IMG/VR virus record: IMGVR_UViG_3300025508_003105
Location: 1-20,625 of that record
Origin: a virus
Length of the DNA stretch: 20,625 nt
Strand: one strand, 5' to 3'
Shown: one piece after another, positions 1-6,767 of the stretch
Numbering within the stretch: position 1 is the first letter of the stretch
How the letters are laid out: each line of letters starts with the position of its first letter
Program-made: the position numbers and the translations under genes
Notes under the pieces: model-generated
What the model saw: the letters and a program-made list of their open reading frames with translations, nothing else
What the model was told of the DNA's origin: nothing
Database searches by the model: none

Positions 1-114
1 CAAGAAATCCTTACATTAACAAAATGTGATTACTTATTGAAAGCAGATTTATCGTCAATTTCTATTGTCGCTAGTATTCTAAGTGAAAATATTAAAACCG
101 TATATAAAGTATGA
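1..114 (+). CDS. C-terminal end of an upstream gene (5' truncated), probably glycan-related
   Basis: The first reading frame is open from base 1 to a TGA at 112-114 and gives the last 37 residues of a protein whose start lies outside the window. The segment reads like the end of a Rossmann-type domain, with KCDYLLKADLSS followed by a helical stretch rich in Ile, Ser and Ala. That pattern of a cysteine-aspartate strand and then a serine-rich loop occurs near the donor-binding C-terminus of some fucosyl- and other glycosyltransferases, but the piece is too short to place. The ATGA at 111-114 joins its stop to the start of the next gene, which suggests translational coupling within the sugar cassette. 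That it is coding is likely from the overlap; any function is a guess. Confidence 0.5.
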   Translation, partial: QEILTLTKCDYLLKADLSSISIVASILSENIKTVYKV

Positions 115-797
115 TTTATATAATTGGAGATAGTCATGTATCAGTATTTTCTGGAACCGATAAAGGGTTGAATGGGTTAAGACACATTCAACCAGAATTT
201 GGCACTTGTTATACTTTAAGTGGTGGTTCGTTAAGACCACACAATGTATTCGAACAGAGAATACCGTATTTTTGTCCAATTAAAATTGGTTCAAATACGG
301 CTTATAATTCATTCGATAAATTACCAGTAATTGAACAGGTAATTGAAGAATATGAGATATCAGAAAAAGATTATATATTCTTATGTTTTGGTGAAATAGA
401 TATTAGAAACCATATTGGGTTTAATGCTGAAGCTGAAGATATATTAATAACTGAAGGGATATATAGGTGTGTTGATAGATATATGAAAACCGTAGATTAT
501 CTAAATGATAAATACTCTAATGTTGGAGTATATGGTTCACCACCATCATCACGTAAAGGTGATAGCCCAGTTAAAGAATATAAAGATGAAATTTTTAGAA
601 ATGTTATGACAAAGGAATTTAATAAACACCTTAAATATAACTGTAATAAGAATGATATTATATTTAAAGATATTTCAGAAAAATTAATGTTAGAAAATGG
701 TAGGACTGACCCTAAATTTATTATGGATGATATCCATTTATCACAAGAGGTAATGCCGTTTTTAAAAGAAGAATTTAAAGATTTAATAGATGAATGA
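111..797 (+). CDS. SGNH/GDSL-type hydrolase
   Basis: A 228-residue protein with the block motifs of the SGNH hydrolase superfamily. Block I is IIGDSHV at residues 4-10 with the nucleophile Ser8. A GEIDIR segment at 94-99 sits where block III (GxND) is expected and resembles the GEID(C/R)R form of sugar-linked members. Block V is DDIH at 206-209, giving the Asp-x-x-His pair near the C-terminus. Family members are esterases, often removing or transferring acetyl groups on polysaccharides. There is no signal peptide, so it acts in the infected cell or on a cytoplasmic intermediate. It overlaps its upstream neighbour by 4 bp and the next gene by 8 bp. The surroundings of glycosyltransferase and nucleotide-sugar genes suggest O-acyl editing of a glycan. 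The fold is well supported; the substrate is inference. Confidence 0.8.
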   Translation: MIYIIGDSHVSVFSGTDKGLNGLRHIQPEFGTCYTLSGGSLRPHNVFEQRIPYFCPIKIGSNTAYNSFDKLPVIEQVIEEYEISEKDYIFLCFGEIDIRNHIGFNAEAEDILITEGIYRCVDRYMKTVDYLNDKYSNVGVYGSPPSSRKGDSPVKEYKDEIFRNVMTKEFNKHLKYNCNKNDIIFKDISEKLMLENGRTDPKFIMDDIHLSQEVMPFLKEEFKDLIDE

Positions 798-1602
798 TAG
801 GGTGGAAATAAATATGATAGGTGGTGGGTTTCAACATAGTCCGTCTACATCTGGTTACGAACCATTATATGTAAAATGGGTCAAGGGTAGCCATACAGCA
901 CCAATATCTATGCACATCGACTTTCTAATTAAAACACCACCAAATCCAAATACAATAAATTATGGTTGGTTATCTGAATCTAAAGACATCAACACTGGGT
1001 TATATGAGTGGTGTGCTAATAACTTAGATTTCTTAAAGAAACATTATAAGTTAGTATTCACACATGACGTTAGTTTAACCGAACTATCTAACATCTTTGC
1101 GTTACAAGTTAGTGGTAAATCATTTATCGCTGAAAGTGATGGGTTGGTGTACCCTAAGACTAAATTGGTTTCCATGATTGCGTCTAATAAAAAGATGTGC
1201 CCAGCTCATATTTATAGGCATGAAATGATTGCTAAATTCAGTCCACATTGTGACCACTTCGGAAGAGGGTTCCGTGAAATACCTAATAAGATTGATGGTT
1301 TAAAAGATTATTGTTTTTCCATTGCAATGGAGAATGGGACGTACCCCAATATGGTTAGTGAAAAAATCACTGATTGTTTTATGACTGGCACAATACCGAT
1401 TTTTTATGGCATTGAAAATATAGGTGATTTCTTTAACACTGATGGGATAATAACACTAAATGACGACTTCAAAATAGAATCATTATCTTTTGATTTATAT
1501 AATTCTAAAATTGAAGCAGTAAAAGAGAATTTTGAGACCGCTATGAATATGCTAGTTTCAGAAGACCATCTTTACTTAAAATACATTAAAAATGAAATAT
1601 AA
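790..1602 (+). CDS. GT10-family (alpha-1,3-fucosyltransferase-like) glycosyltransferase
   Basis: The 270-residue product carries the C-terminal signature of glycosyltransferase family 10. HFGRG is at 156-160, matching the 'D-x-x-G-(R/K)-G' strand. YCFSIAMEN at 174-182 matches the 'YKFxLAFEN' motif, SEK is at 190-192 (family 'TEK'), and TGTIPIFYG at 199-207 matches 'aGxVPVxxG'. GT10 enzymes move fucose, or a related 6-deoxy sugar, from a GDP donor; the nearby Gmd would supply the GDP-4-keto-6-deoxymannose precursor. No fucose synthase (Fcl/WcaG) is in the window, so the true donor may differ. I kept the ATG at 790, which overlaps the upstream gene by 8 bp; an ATG at 814 is an alternative. The family is fairly certain, the sugar is inferred. 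Confidence 0.78.
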   Translation: MNDRVEINMIGGGFQHSPSTSGYEPLYVKWVKGSHTAPISMHIDFLIKTPPNPNTINYGWLSESKDINTGLYEWCANNLDFLKKHYKLVFTHDVSLTELSNIFALQVSGKSFIAESDGLVYPKTKLVSMIASNKKMCPAHIYRHEMIAKFSPHCDHFGRGFREIPNKIDGLKDYCFSIAMENGTYPNMVSEKITDCFMTGTIPIFYGIENIGDFFNTDGIITLNDDFKIESLSFDLYNSKIEAVKENFETAMNMLVSEDHLYLKYIKNEI

Positions 1603-2305
1603 AACAATACATAGCTTAGGGAGTAGATGTCAAAATTCAGATATATTAAAACATTATAATTATCGAGAATTTTCAGGGTTTTTTGATTTTATGAATACTT
1701 TAAAGGTTGAAACCATTAAACATATTTTAGAAGACGATTTCAACGAAATTCTTAAACCTGAAAACAACTTTACCTTGTTATGTAATCAACTAACCATTGA
1801 CCCAGAAACAAGACTTCCATTACCAACATCGATGAGAACCAGTAATAAATTTTATGATGCTGACCATACTGATGTTCATGGTGCTATATTTCCACACCAC
1901 GATTTGAATACTGAAAAAGATTATAATCATTTTTTGAAATGTAAAAAAAGGTTTAAAAAATTAAAGGATTATAAGACTCTTTTTAATTATTCTTATAATA
2001 CATGGGAGAATAATCTTACAATTGATGATATGGAACATATCGTAACTTCTTTAAAAGAGGTTTATGGGTTTACTAACTTTAAGGTTTGTTTCATAGGAAT
2101 AGAAAAGGGTTTAGAATCAACATATAAACAGACGTTAGAATCTGAATTTTATGATAATTGGAGTCTAACAATTAACCTTAGTAGTTTTACAGGTGGGTTA
2201 TTTGGTAAACCATTGGATAATGAAAATTATATTAACATAATAAAAAACTATGATATCGATAATGTCAGAGTAACAAAAGAAGAAATAGATAATTATGAGT
2301 TTTAA
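1592..2305 (+). CDS. DUF1796-like putative papain-type cysteine peptidase
   Basis: A 237-residue protein that begins with HSLGSRCQNSDIL (residues 7-19) and then SGFFDFMNT (28-36). This matches the N-terminal signature I know for DUF1796 ('SLGSxC...sgPFDW'), a family predicted to be papain-like cysteine peptidases. Cys13 would be the nucleophile. FPHHD at 100-104 is a plausible site for the catalytic histidine, and FNYSYNTW at 131-138 is another family-like stretch. The gene overlaps its neighbours by about 11 bp on each side and lies inside the sugar cassette, where DUF1796 genes often occur next to glycosyltransferases. Its role there is unknown; processing or transfer on a glycoconjugate is possible. 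It could also be a non-proteolytic transferase of similar fold. Confidence 0.6.
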   Translation: MKYKTIHSLGSRCQNSDILKHYNYREFSGFFDFMNTLKVETIKHILEDDFNEILKPENNFTLLCNQLTIDPETRLPLPTSMRTSNKFYDADHTDVHGAIFPHHDLNTEKDYNHFLKCKKRFKKLKDYKTLFNYSYNTWENNLTIDDMEHIVTSLKEVYGFTNFKVCFIGIEKGLESTYKQTLESEFYDNWSLTINLSSFTGGLFGKPLDNENYINIIKNYDIDNVRVTKEEIDNYEF

Positions 2306-2888
2306 AGTAGTAACACAATTCGAAAATGAAGTTGCCGAATTTTTTGGCGCACCATACGCAATAGCGGTGGATAGTTGTACACATGGTATTGAACTATGTC
2401 TAAGATTAAAAGATGTGCAAAGTATACATGTACCAAAACATACATATATTTCTGTGCCATTTTTAGCAAATAAATTAGGTATTAGCTTAAGATGGACTGA
2501 TGAAAATTGGGTTGATTATTATAATTTAAGTTATGGAAATGTAATAGATGCGGCAGTACTTTGGAAAAAAAATAGTTATGTGCCAAATACATTTATGAAT
2601 TTGAGCTTCCAATATCAAAAACATTTAAGCCTTGGTAGAGGTGGGATGATATTATGTGATAATAAAAAAGATGCGATAAAGTTAAAGAAGATGTCATATG
2701 ATGGTAGGTTACCAGATATACCTTGGAGAGACCAAAATATAGACACATTTGGTTATCATTATTATATGACCCCAGAAACGGCACAAATGGGATTGGATAA
2801 ATTATCAAAGGCAATTGAAACGACCCCTAGACAATGGGTAGTTGAAGACTGGCCTGACTTAACTAAAATGGATATTTTTAATAGGTAA
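2295..2888 (+). CDS. Minimal DegT/DnrJ/EryC1-type aminotransferase-like protein
   Basis: The 197-residue protein matches the PLP-binding half of the DegT/DnrJ/EryC1/StrS sugar aminotransferases. Visible landmarks are AVDSCTHGIEL (24-34, the 'vsSGTaAL' phosphate-binding turn), VPKHTY (46-51, 'vPsyT'), VIDAAVL (83-89, the cofactor-ring aspartate region) and SFQYQKHLSLGRGGMIL (104-120), where Lys109 aligns with the Schiff-base lysine and Gly116-Gly117 with the 'GEGG' turn. Typical members have about 370-400 residues. This one lacks roughly 50 residues between the second strand and the cofactor aspartate, and nearly all of the C-terminal small domain. It overlaps the preceding gene by 11 bp. Next to gmd, a GDP-perosamine-type step is the obvious guess, but the truncation leaves open whether it is active. 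Confidence 0.68.
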   Translation: MSFKVVTQFENEVAEFFGAPYAIAVDSCTHGIELCLRLKDVQSIHVPKHTYISVPFLANKLGISLRWTDENWVDYYNLSYGNVIDAAVLWKKNSYVPNTFMNLSFQYQKHLSLGRGGMILCDNKKDAIKLKKMSYDGRLPDIPWRDQNIDTFGYHYYMTPETAQMGLDKLSKAIETTPRQWVVEDWPDLTKMDIFNR

Positions 2889-2905
2889 TTATGTTTACTT
2901 ATTCA

Positions 2906-2953
2906 TATTTTTTATTTATATTTAGTTCAAATAAAAAATATAAATAAAAAATA
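2906..2953. repeat. AT-only 18-bp perfect inverted repeat upstream of gmd
   Basis: The arms 2906-2923 and 2936-2953 are perfect reverse complements separated by 12 bases, all in the 73-bp gap before gmd. The structure could form an A/U hairpin in RNA or mark paired binding sites. It overlaps a 13-bp tandem duplication and several late-promoter-like octamers. Confidence 0.6.
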
Positions 2954-2961
2954 TAAATAAA
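2932..2961 (+). promoter_or_regulatory. Tandem 13-bp repeat with two TATAAATA octamers before gmd
   Basis: The 13-mer TAAAAAATATAAA occurs at 2932-2944 and again at 2945-2957, followed by TAAA. Each copy creates TATAAATA (2939-2946 and 2952-2959), which is the T4 late promoter consensus. Use of the first would give a leader of only about 10 nt; the second lies 2 nt before the ATG. TATTTATA, the reverse complement, is also present at 2913-2920. The sequence is seen directly; promoter function is inference. Confidence 0.4.
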
Positions 2962-3960
2962 ATGAGTAAAAAAGTAGCATTTATAACGGGGATAGCAGGT
3001 CAAGACGGTTCATATCTTACTGAGTATTTATTAGAATTAGGTTATACGGTACATGGTATGGTACGTAGAAATTCAGTGGCTGAGAACCAACAAAGTAGGT
3101 TAGCCGCTGCTAGAAAAAACCCAAATTTTTACGTCCATTATGGCGATTTAACGGACCAAACTTCAATTGAAAGATTATTAACTGAAATTAAGCCTGATGA
3201 AATTTATAATTTAGGTGCGCAATCTCACGTTAGGGTAAGTTTTGATATTCCACAATTTACGGTTCAAACAAACGCAGTTGGTGTGGTTAACATGTTAGAA
3301 GCGTATAGGCGATTATGTCCTAACGCTAAATTCTATCAAGCGTCAAGTTCTGAAATGTTTGGGTTAACAGTAGAAGACGATGGGTTTCAAAGAGAAACTT
3401 CGGTAATGAATCCAGTTTCACCTTATGGGTGTGCTAAAGTCTTCGCTTATAATATGGTTCGTCATTATCGTAGAGCTTACGGATTACATGTAACCAACGG
3501 TATTTTGTTCAATCATGAATCACCACGAAGGGGTAGTAATTTTGTTACTAATAAAGTTGTTAAAACTGCGGTTCAAATCAAACTTGGGTTGGTAGGTAAA
3601 TTAGAACTTGGAAATATGGATTCATATAGAGATTGGGGTCATTCTAAAGATTATGTTAGAGCAATGTATAAAGTAATTAATCATGACGTTGCCGATGATT
3701 TCGCAATTTCAACTATGGAAACTCATTCAGTACGTGAAATGTGTGATGTGGTATTTAAATATTTGGGTATGAATTATGAAGATTATGTAGTTCAGAACTC
3801 AAAATATATGAGACCTGAAGAATTACCATACTTAAAAGGTGATTCAACAAAAGCGAGAACTACGTTAGATTGGAAACCAACATATACCTTTAAGGAAATG
3901 ATGCACGAAATGGTGGACCATTGGATGGATGTATTACAAAATATTGAATCCACTAGATAA
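2962..3960 (+). CDS. gmd: GDP-mannose 4,6-dehydratase
   Basis: A 332-residue extended short-chain dehydrogenase that converts GDP-mannose to GDP-4-keto-6-deoxymannose, the entry step to GDP-fucose, GDP-rhamnose, GDP-perosamine and related sugars. The NAD(P)-binding motif GIAGQDG is at 10-16. VRRNS at 34-38 is the usual second cofactor loop. ASSSEMFG at 127-134 and SPYGCAK with Tyr155/Lys159 make up the catalytic set, and NHESPRRG at 184-191 is the GDP-sugar binding segment. Length and motifs fit a complete, active enzyme. It is separated from the upstream sugar genes by a 73-bp regulatory-looking gap. No fucose synthase (fcl) is nearby, so the next step is unclear; the short DegT-like protein or an enzyme outside the window may take over. 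Confidence 0.95.
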   Translation: MSKKVAFITGIAGQDGSYLTEYLLELGYTVHGMVRRNSVAENQQSRLAAARKNPNFYVHYGDLTDQTSIERLLTEIKPDEIYNLGAQSHVRVSFDIPQFTVQTNAVGVVNMLEAYRRLCPNAKFYQASSSEMFGLTVEDDGFQRETSVMNPVSPYGCAKVFAYNMVRHYRRAYGLHVTNGILFNHESPRRGSNFVTNKVVKTAVQIKLGLVGKLELGNMDSYRDWGHSKDYVRAMYKVINHDVADDFAISTMETHSVREMCDVVFKYLGMNYEDYVVQNSKYMRPEELPYLKGDSTKARTTLDWKPTYTFKEMMHEMVDHWMDVLQNIESTR

Positions 3961-4020
3961 TGGAAAAATACAATTTAGTAGGTTATAAGATATTACAATG
4001 GATTTAAGTAAATTAGAAAA

Positions 4021-4998
4021 ATGTCAATAATAAGATATTTAAAAAGAAAAATAACTTTACTATCACTAGCATTATCTAGGGTTGAGAAGTCTTCACTTAA
4101 TCAACACTCAGACGCTTTAGGGAGCGAAGGTACTGTACATGAAACAATGAATCAAGGTTCAATGGCTGATGCTCTATTAAGGGGTGAAATAACTATGCCA
4201 GTAAAAGAACTTAGGTGGCGTTTATATAAAATTTTGACTGAATCTAAGTCTAAGACGGCTAAGATTACTGGTTATGATTCGGATGGGCTTCCCATAGTTG
4301 AAACATATACCATTGAAAAACATAACTTATCTAAAATTAGTTGTGATGAATTTGATTCGTATGATGTTGAGTTAGTTATTAAAAACGAGGATATTATTAA
4401 GTCTACTGTGGAATCATTCGATAATAAAGATTTAAATGTTTTAGATAAAACTGAAATCGATGATTATGATGAAAATAAAACAAAACACGATTTAATTGGG
4501 GTTGAAAATTGGAGTGGTAGAACTTTAGGTGAAATTTCATTTGACGATATGGTATCTTCAATGAAATCTAAAAAAACTATTTATGTTAGTAGAGAAATAA
4601 GACCTAAATTTGAAATAGAATCTTATACTAAGAAATTGGTAATTAGAAAGATTAATGAAACTGAGAGGTTAATGGAATTTTATTTATCACAATACCCTGA
4701 TGAGTATGATAGAAAAACAAGAATGTTAATTTCAGAAATCAAAAAAGCTAAACAGAACCCTAGGGCTTCTGATTTATTAGATATTAATAAAGTCGGTTTC
4801 ATTAGTGATAAAGCAATTGGTTCAGATGATGGGTTAGAATATGAATATGATATTAAGAAATTTGATAAAATAGTAGAATTCAATGGCCACTACGTTATTA
4901 AATTTATTGCTGACGTTACTATTAATGGTGATAATATCTTTGAAAAGTATAAATTATCTGAATTAGAGTTAAAGTATGAAAATAAAATGGCTAAATAG
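4021..4998 (+). CDS. Conserved phage hypothetical protein
   Basis: A 325-residue soluble, charged protein. I recognise a stretch around residues 45-70 (GSMADALLRGEIT followed by a PVKELRWRLYK helix) that recurs, as far as I recall, in uncharacterised proteins of large marine T4-like phages. The middle is rich in Asp, Glu and Lys, and the C-terminal third alternates strands and helices. No signal peptide, membrane segment or catalytic motif is visible. In-frame stop codons just upstream (TAA at 4009-4011) support the ATG at 4021. The stop codon lies inside a perfect terminator-like hairpin. No function can be assigned from sequence; a virion or assembly role is only a guess from the company it keeps. 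Confidence 0.8.
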   Translation: MSIIRYLKRKITLLSLALSRVEKSSLNQHSDALGSEGTVHETMNQGSMADALLRGEITMPVKELRWRLYKILTESKSKTAKITGYDSDGLPIVETYTIEKHNLSKISCDEFDSYDVELVIKNEDIIKSTVESFDNKDLNVLDKTEIDDYDENKTKHDLIGVENWSGRTLGEISFDDMVSSMKSKKTIYVSREIRPKFEIESYTKKLVIRKINETERLMEFYLSQYPDEYDRKTRMLISEIKKAKQNPRASDLLDINKVGFISDKAIGSDDGLEYEYDIKKFDKIVEFNGHYVIKFIADVTINGDNIFEKYKLSELELKYENKMAK

Positions 4999-5027
4999 CC
5001 ATTTTATGTTTAGTTTTGTTTTTTTGT
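4982..5027 (+). terminator. Rho-independent-type terminator at the end of the 4021-4998 gene
   Basis: ATAAAATGGC (4982-4991) pairs perfectly with GCCATTTTAT (4998-5007) around a 6-nt loop that contains most of the stop codon. A T-rich stretch follows (5009-5027, with a run of seven T). The shape fits an intrinsic terminator. Confidence 0.7.
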
Positions 5028-5036
5028 AATTATATT

Positions 5037-5070
5037 AAATGTGAGTTTAAGAAAAGACTCACATTTTTTT
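5037..5070 (+). promoter_or_regulatory. phoH: Perfect hairpin plus T-run touching the phoH start codon
   Basis: AAATGTGAGT (5037-5046) pairs perfectly with ACTCACATTT (5057-5066) across a 10-nt loop, and T continues to 5070, directly before the ATG at 5071. By shape this is a second terminator. No promoter can fit between it and phoH, so phoH transcripts should carry the hairpin in their leader. It may therefore be an attenuator, an RNA-binding-protein operator or a processing site. Confidence 0.65.
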
Positions 5071-5796
5071 ATGGCAAAAAAACAAAATACTACAACAGTT
5101 AGGAAGACTGCAAAAGTAAGTTCGGTAAATGAAATTTTACCTAAGAAAGTACAATTAAAATGTAAAAATGTTAAGCAAAAAGAATATGCTACATTAATAA
5201 GGGAAAAAGAGATTGTATTCTGCTCTGGCCCAGCTGGAGTTGGTAAATCGTATGTTGCTATGGCAGTCGCATTACAACTCATCCAAAACACTTCAAACTC
5301 ATTTAATAGAATATTAATTGTGAAACCAGCTGTAGAAGCTGAAGAAAGTCTAGGTTTCTTACCAGGGGACTTAAAAGAAAAAATGGCACCATACATGGCA
5401 TCATCAATTGATATTGTTGACAAAATAATTGGTAAAGATAATAGATTTAAACTTGAGGAATGTGAAGACTTAATGGTGGAGCCATTAGGTTTTATACGAG
5501 GTAAATCTATTGACAACGCTGTATTACTTATGGAGGAAGCGCAAAACATGTCACCATCTCAAATGAAAACCTTATTAACAAGAATTGGTTACAATTCAAA
5601 ATATATAATATCGGGTGATATGGACCAATCTGATAAATATAGACGAATTGAACAAACTGGATTATATGATGCAATTCATAGACATAAAAATATTAAAGAA
5701 ATTGGTTTCTTTGAATTTGACGAAGGTGATATCGTAAGAAACCCTTTAATAACTAAAATAATCAATAACTATAAAATAATTGATGAAGATGTATAA
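5071..5796 (+). CDS. phoH: PhoH-family ATPase
   Basis: A 241-residue P-loop ATPase of the PhoH family, common in large phages, especially marine ones. Walker A is GPAGVGKS at 53-60, followed by the family segment ending in VKPAVEAEESLGFLPGD (84-100). Walker B is LLMEEAQNMS at 152-161, with Glu where many relatives have Asp. SGDMDQSD at 181-188 is the third motif, and a glutamate-rich C-terminal strand follows. I chose the ATG at 5071 (MAKKQ...) over a GTG at 5041, because the extra codons are simply the hairpin sequence. The cellular role of phage PhoH is not settled; links to phosphate stress and RNA metabolism have been proposed. Confidence 0.92.
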   Translation: MAKKQNTTTVRKTAKVSSVNEILPKKVQLKCKNVKQKEYATLIREKEIVFCSGPAGVGKSYVAMAVALQLIQNTSNSFNRILIVKPAVEAEESLGFLPGDLKEKMAPYMASSIDIVDKIIGKDNRFKLEECEDLMVEPLGFIRGKSIDNAVLLMEEAQNMSPSQMKTLLTRIGYNSKYIISGDMDQSDKYRRIEQTGLYDAIHRHKNIKEIGFFEFDEGDIVRNPLITKIINNYKIIDEDV

Positions 5797-5847
5797 AAAA
5801 AGTAACAAAGTTATTTACTTTATGGAATTTTTAATTAAAATTATATA

Positions 5848-6423
5848 ATGAAAATAGGGATAACTTTAAATGAGGTGATAAGAGACTTCATAGGGCAATT
5901 TAAATATGTTTATGGTAAATACTATAAGGAAGATTTAGAAGACGTTGTTATTGATGAATGGGATTTATTAAAATATTTTAAATTCCCATCAGAAAAAAAA
6001 CTTAATGAATTTTTATATAGTGATGCGCCAATGGAGGTATTTGCTCACGCAGACCAATCATACGCAAATATCGGTGCTATTTTAAATAGATTTATCGCTG
6101 ATATAAACGATGAAGAGGAACATGAGATTATAATAATTAGTAGGGATGCGCACAAGGCAATTCCTTCAACATTATTTTTCTTATCTAAGTTAGGTTTTAC
6201 TGGAAATAACATAAGATTTGTTAATGATACAGCTAAAAAATGGGACGATATTGATTTATTAGTTACTGCAAACCCAAAAGCTTTAGAAGCTAAGCCTGAA
6301 GGTAAAATTTCAGTTAAAATTAATGCTTCATATAATAAAAATACTGACGCTGATTATGAATTAGATAGTATTTTAGACTTCGTTGATAACGAAGAAAAAT
6401 TTAATGAGATTATAAATGATTGA
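5848..6423 (+). CDS. HAD-like (5'-nucleotidase-like) protein lacking catalytic residues
   Basis: A 191-residue protein that opens with MKIGITLNEVIRDF. This aligns with the start of small HAD-superfamily nucleotidases (MKIGxDxDGxIRDF), except that the two catalytic aspartates are Thr6 and Asn8. Later elements also follow the HAD order: a hydrophobic strand ending in Ser (IIIISRD, 94-100; motif II-like) and KKWDDIDLLVTANP (130-143), where active relatives have a Lys and then a DD-type motif IV. Here the acidic pair is replaced by Val-Thr-Ala. All three key positions are therefore altered, so a binding or structural role is more likely than phosphatase activity. The C-terminus overlaps the next gene by 8 bp, suggesting the two proteins work together. 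The fold assignment is mine by pattern and should be treated as probable. Confidence 0.6.
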   Translation: MKIGITLNEVIRDFIGQFKYVYGKYYKEDLEDVVIDEWDLLKYFKFPSEKKLNEFLYSDAPMEVFAHADQSYANIGAILNRFIADINDEEEHEIIIISRDAHKAIPSTLFFLSKLGFTGNNIRFVNDTAKKWDDIDLLVTANPKALEAKPEGKISVKINASYNKNTDADYELDSILDFVDNEEKFNEIIND

Positions 6424-6766
6424 ATTATTCGGTGAATTTTATTACATTGATTTCGATGAAATTGATGCGTTTTTATTACTAGGTGATGATAAACAAGAAA
6501 ACTTAAAGACAACTCAAAAGGTTGAATTATTTAATGCTAATGAGGAACGTATAAGTACTGAAATCACTCACAATGAAGATATAAAACACAAAGAAATAAA
6601 TGGTGTTAGGTTTGACTTGATAAGAGGGTTTATCGCTGATTTAGGTGATGAAAAAGAAGAAGGTGATTCAGCATTGGGAGCTAATAATTTAAAAGAAACT
6701 GGAATAGGATTTAAAATAGCGTTTAACACACTATTAGCCTATGACATATTAAAAAAAATGGATTAA
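6416..6766 (+). CDS. Small acidic hypothetical protein
   Basis: A 116-residue acidic protein of unknown function. The N-terminus (FGEFYYIDFDEIDAFLLL) forms predicted strands, the centre is charged, and the C-terminus (IAFNTLLAYDILKKM) looks like an amphipathic helix. The start overlaps the end of the HAD-like gene by 8 bp and the stop lies 1 bp before the next start, so it is probably translated as part of one operon. No motif, signal or membrane segment stands out. Its tight coupling to the degenerate HAD-like protein makes it a candidate partner of that protein. Confidence 0.7.
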   Translation: MIELFGEFYYIDFDEIDAFLLLGDDKQENLKTTQKVELFNANEERISTEITHNEDIKHKEINGVRFDLIRGFIADLGDEKEEGDSALGANNLKETGIGFKIAFNTLLAYDILKKMD

Positions 6767-6767
6767 A

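Noticed and set aside
3960-4007. 15-codon frame after gmd, overlapping its stop codon (TAATG)
   Set aside because: It is too short to support. It may be a remnant of a lost gene, but nothing recognisable remains.
5041-5070. GTG start adding ten codons to PhoH
   Set aside because: The added codons are the hairpin and its T-run, and the ATG at 5071 gives a normal PhoH N-terminus.
5010-5549. 179-codon frame on the minus strand
   Set aside because: It is the antisense of PhoH; the product is low-complexity Ser/Leu/Ile-rich and has no motif.
5799-5821. Weak hairpin after phoH (AAAGTAA paired with TTACTTT)
   Set aside because: The stem is only 7 bp, A/T-rich and without a clear T-run, so I do not call it a terminator.
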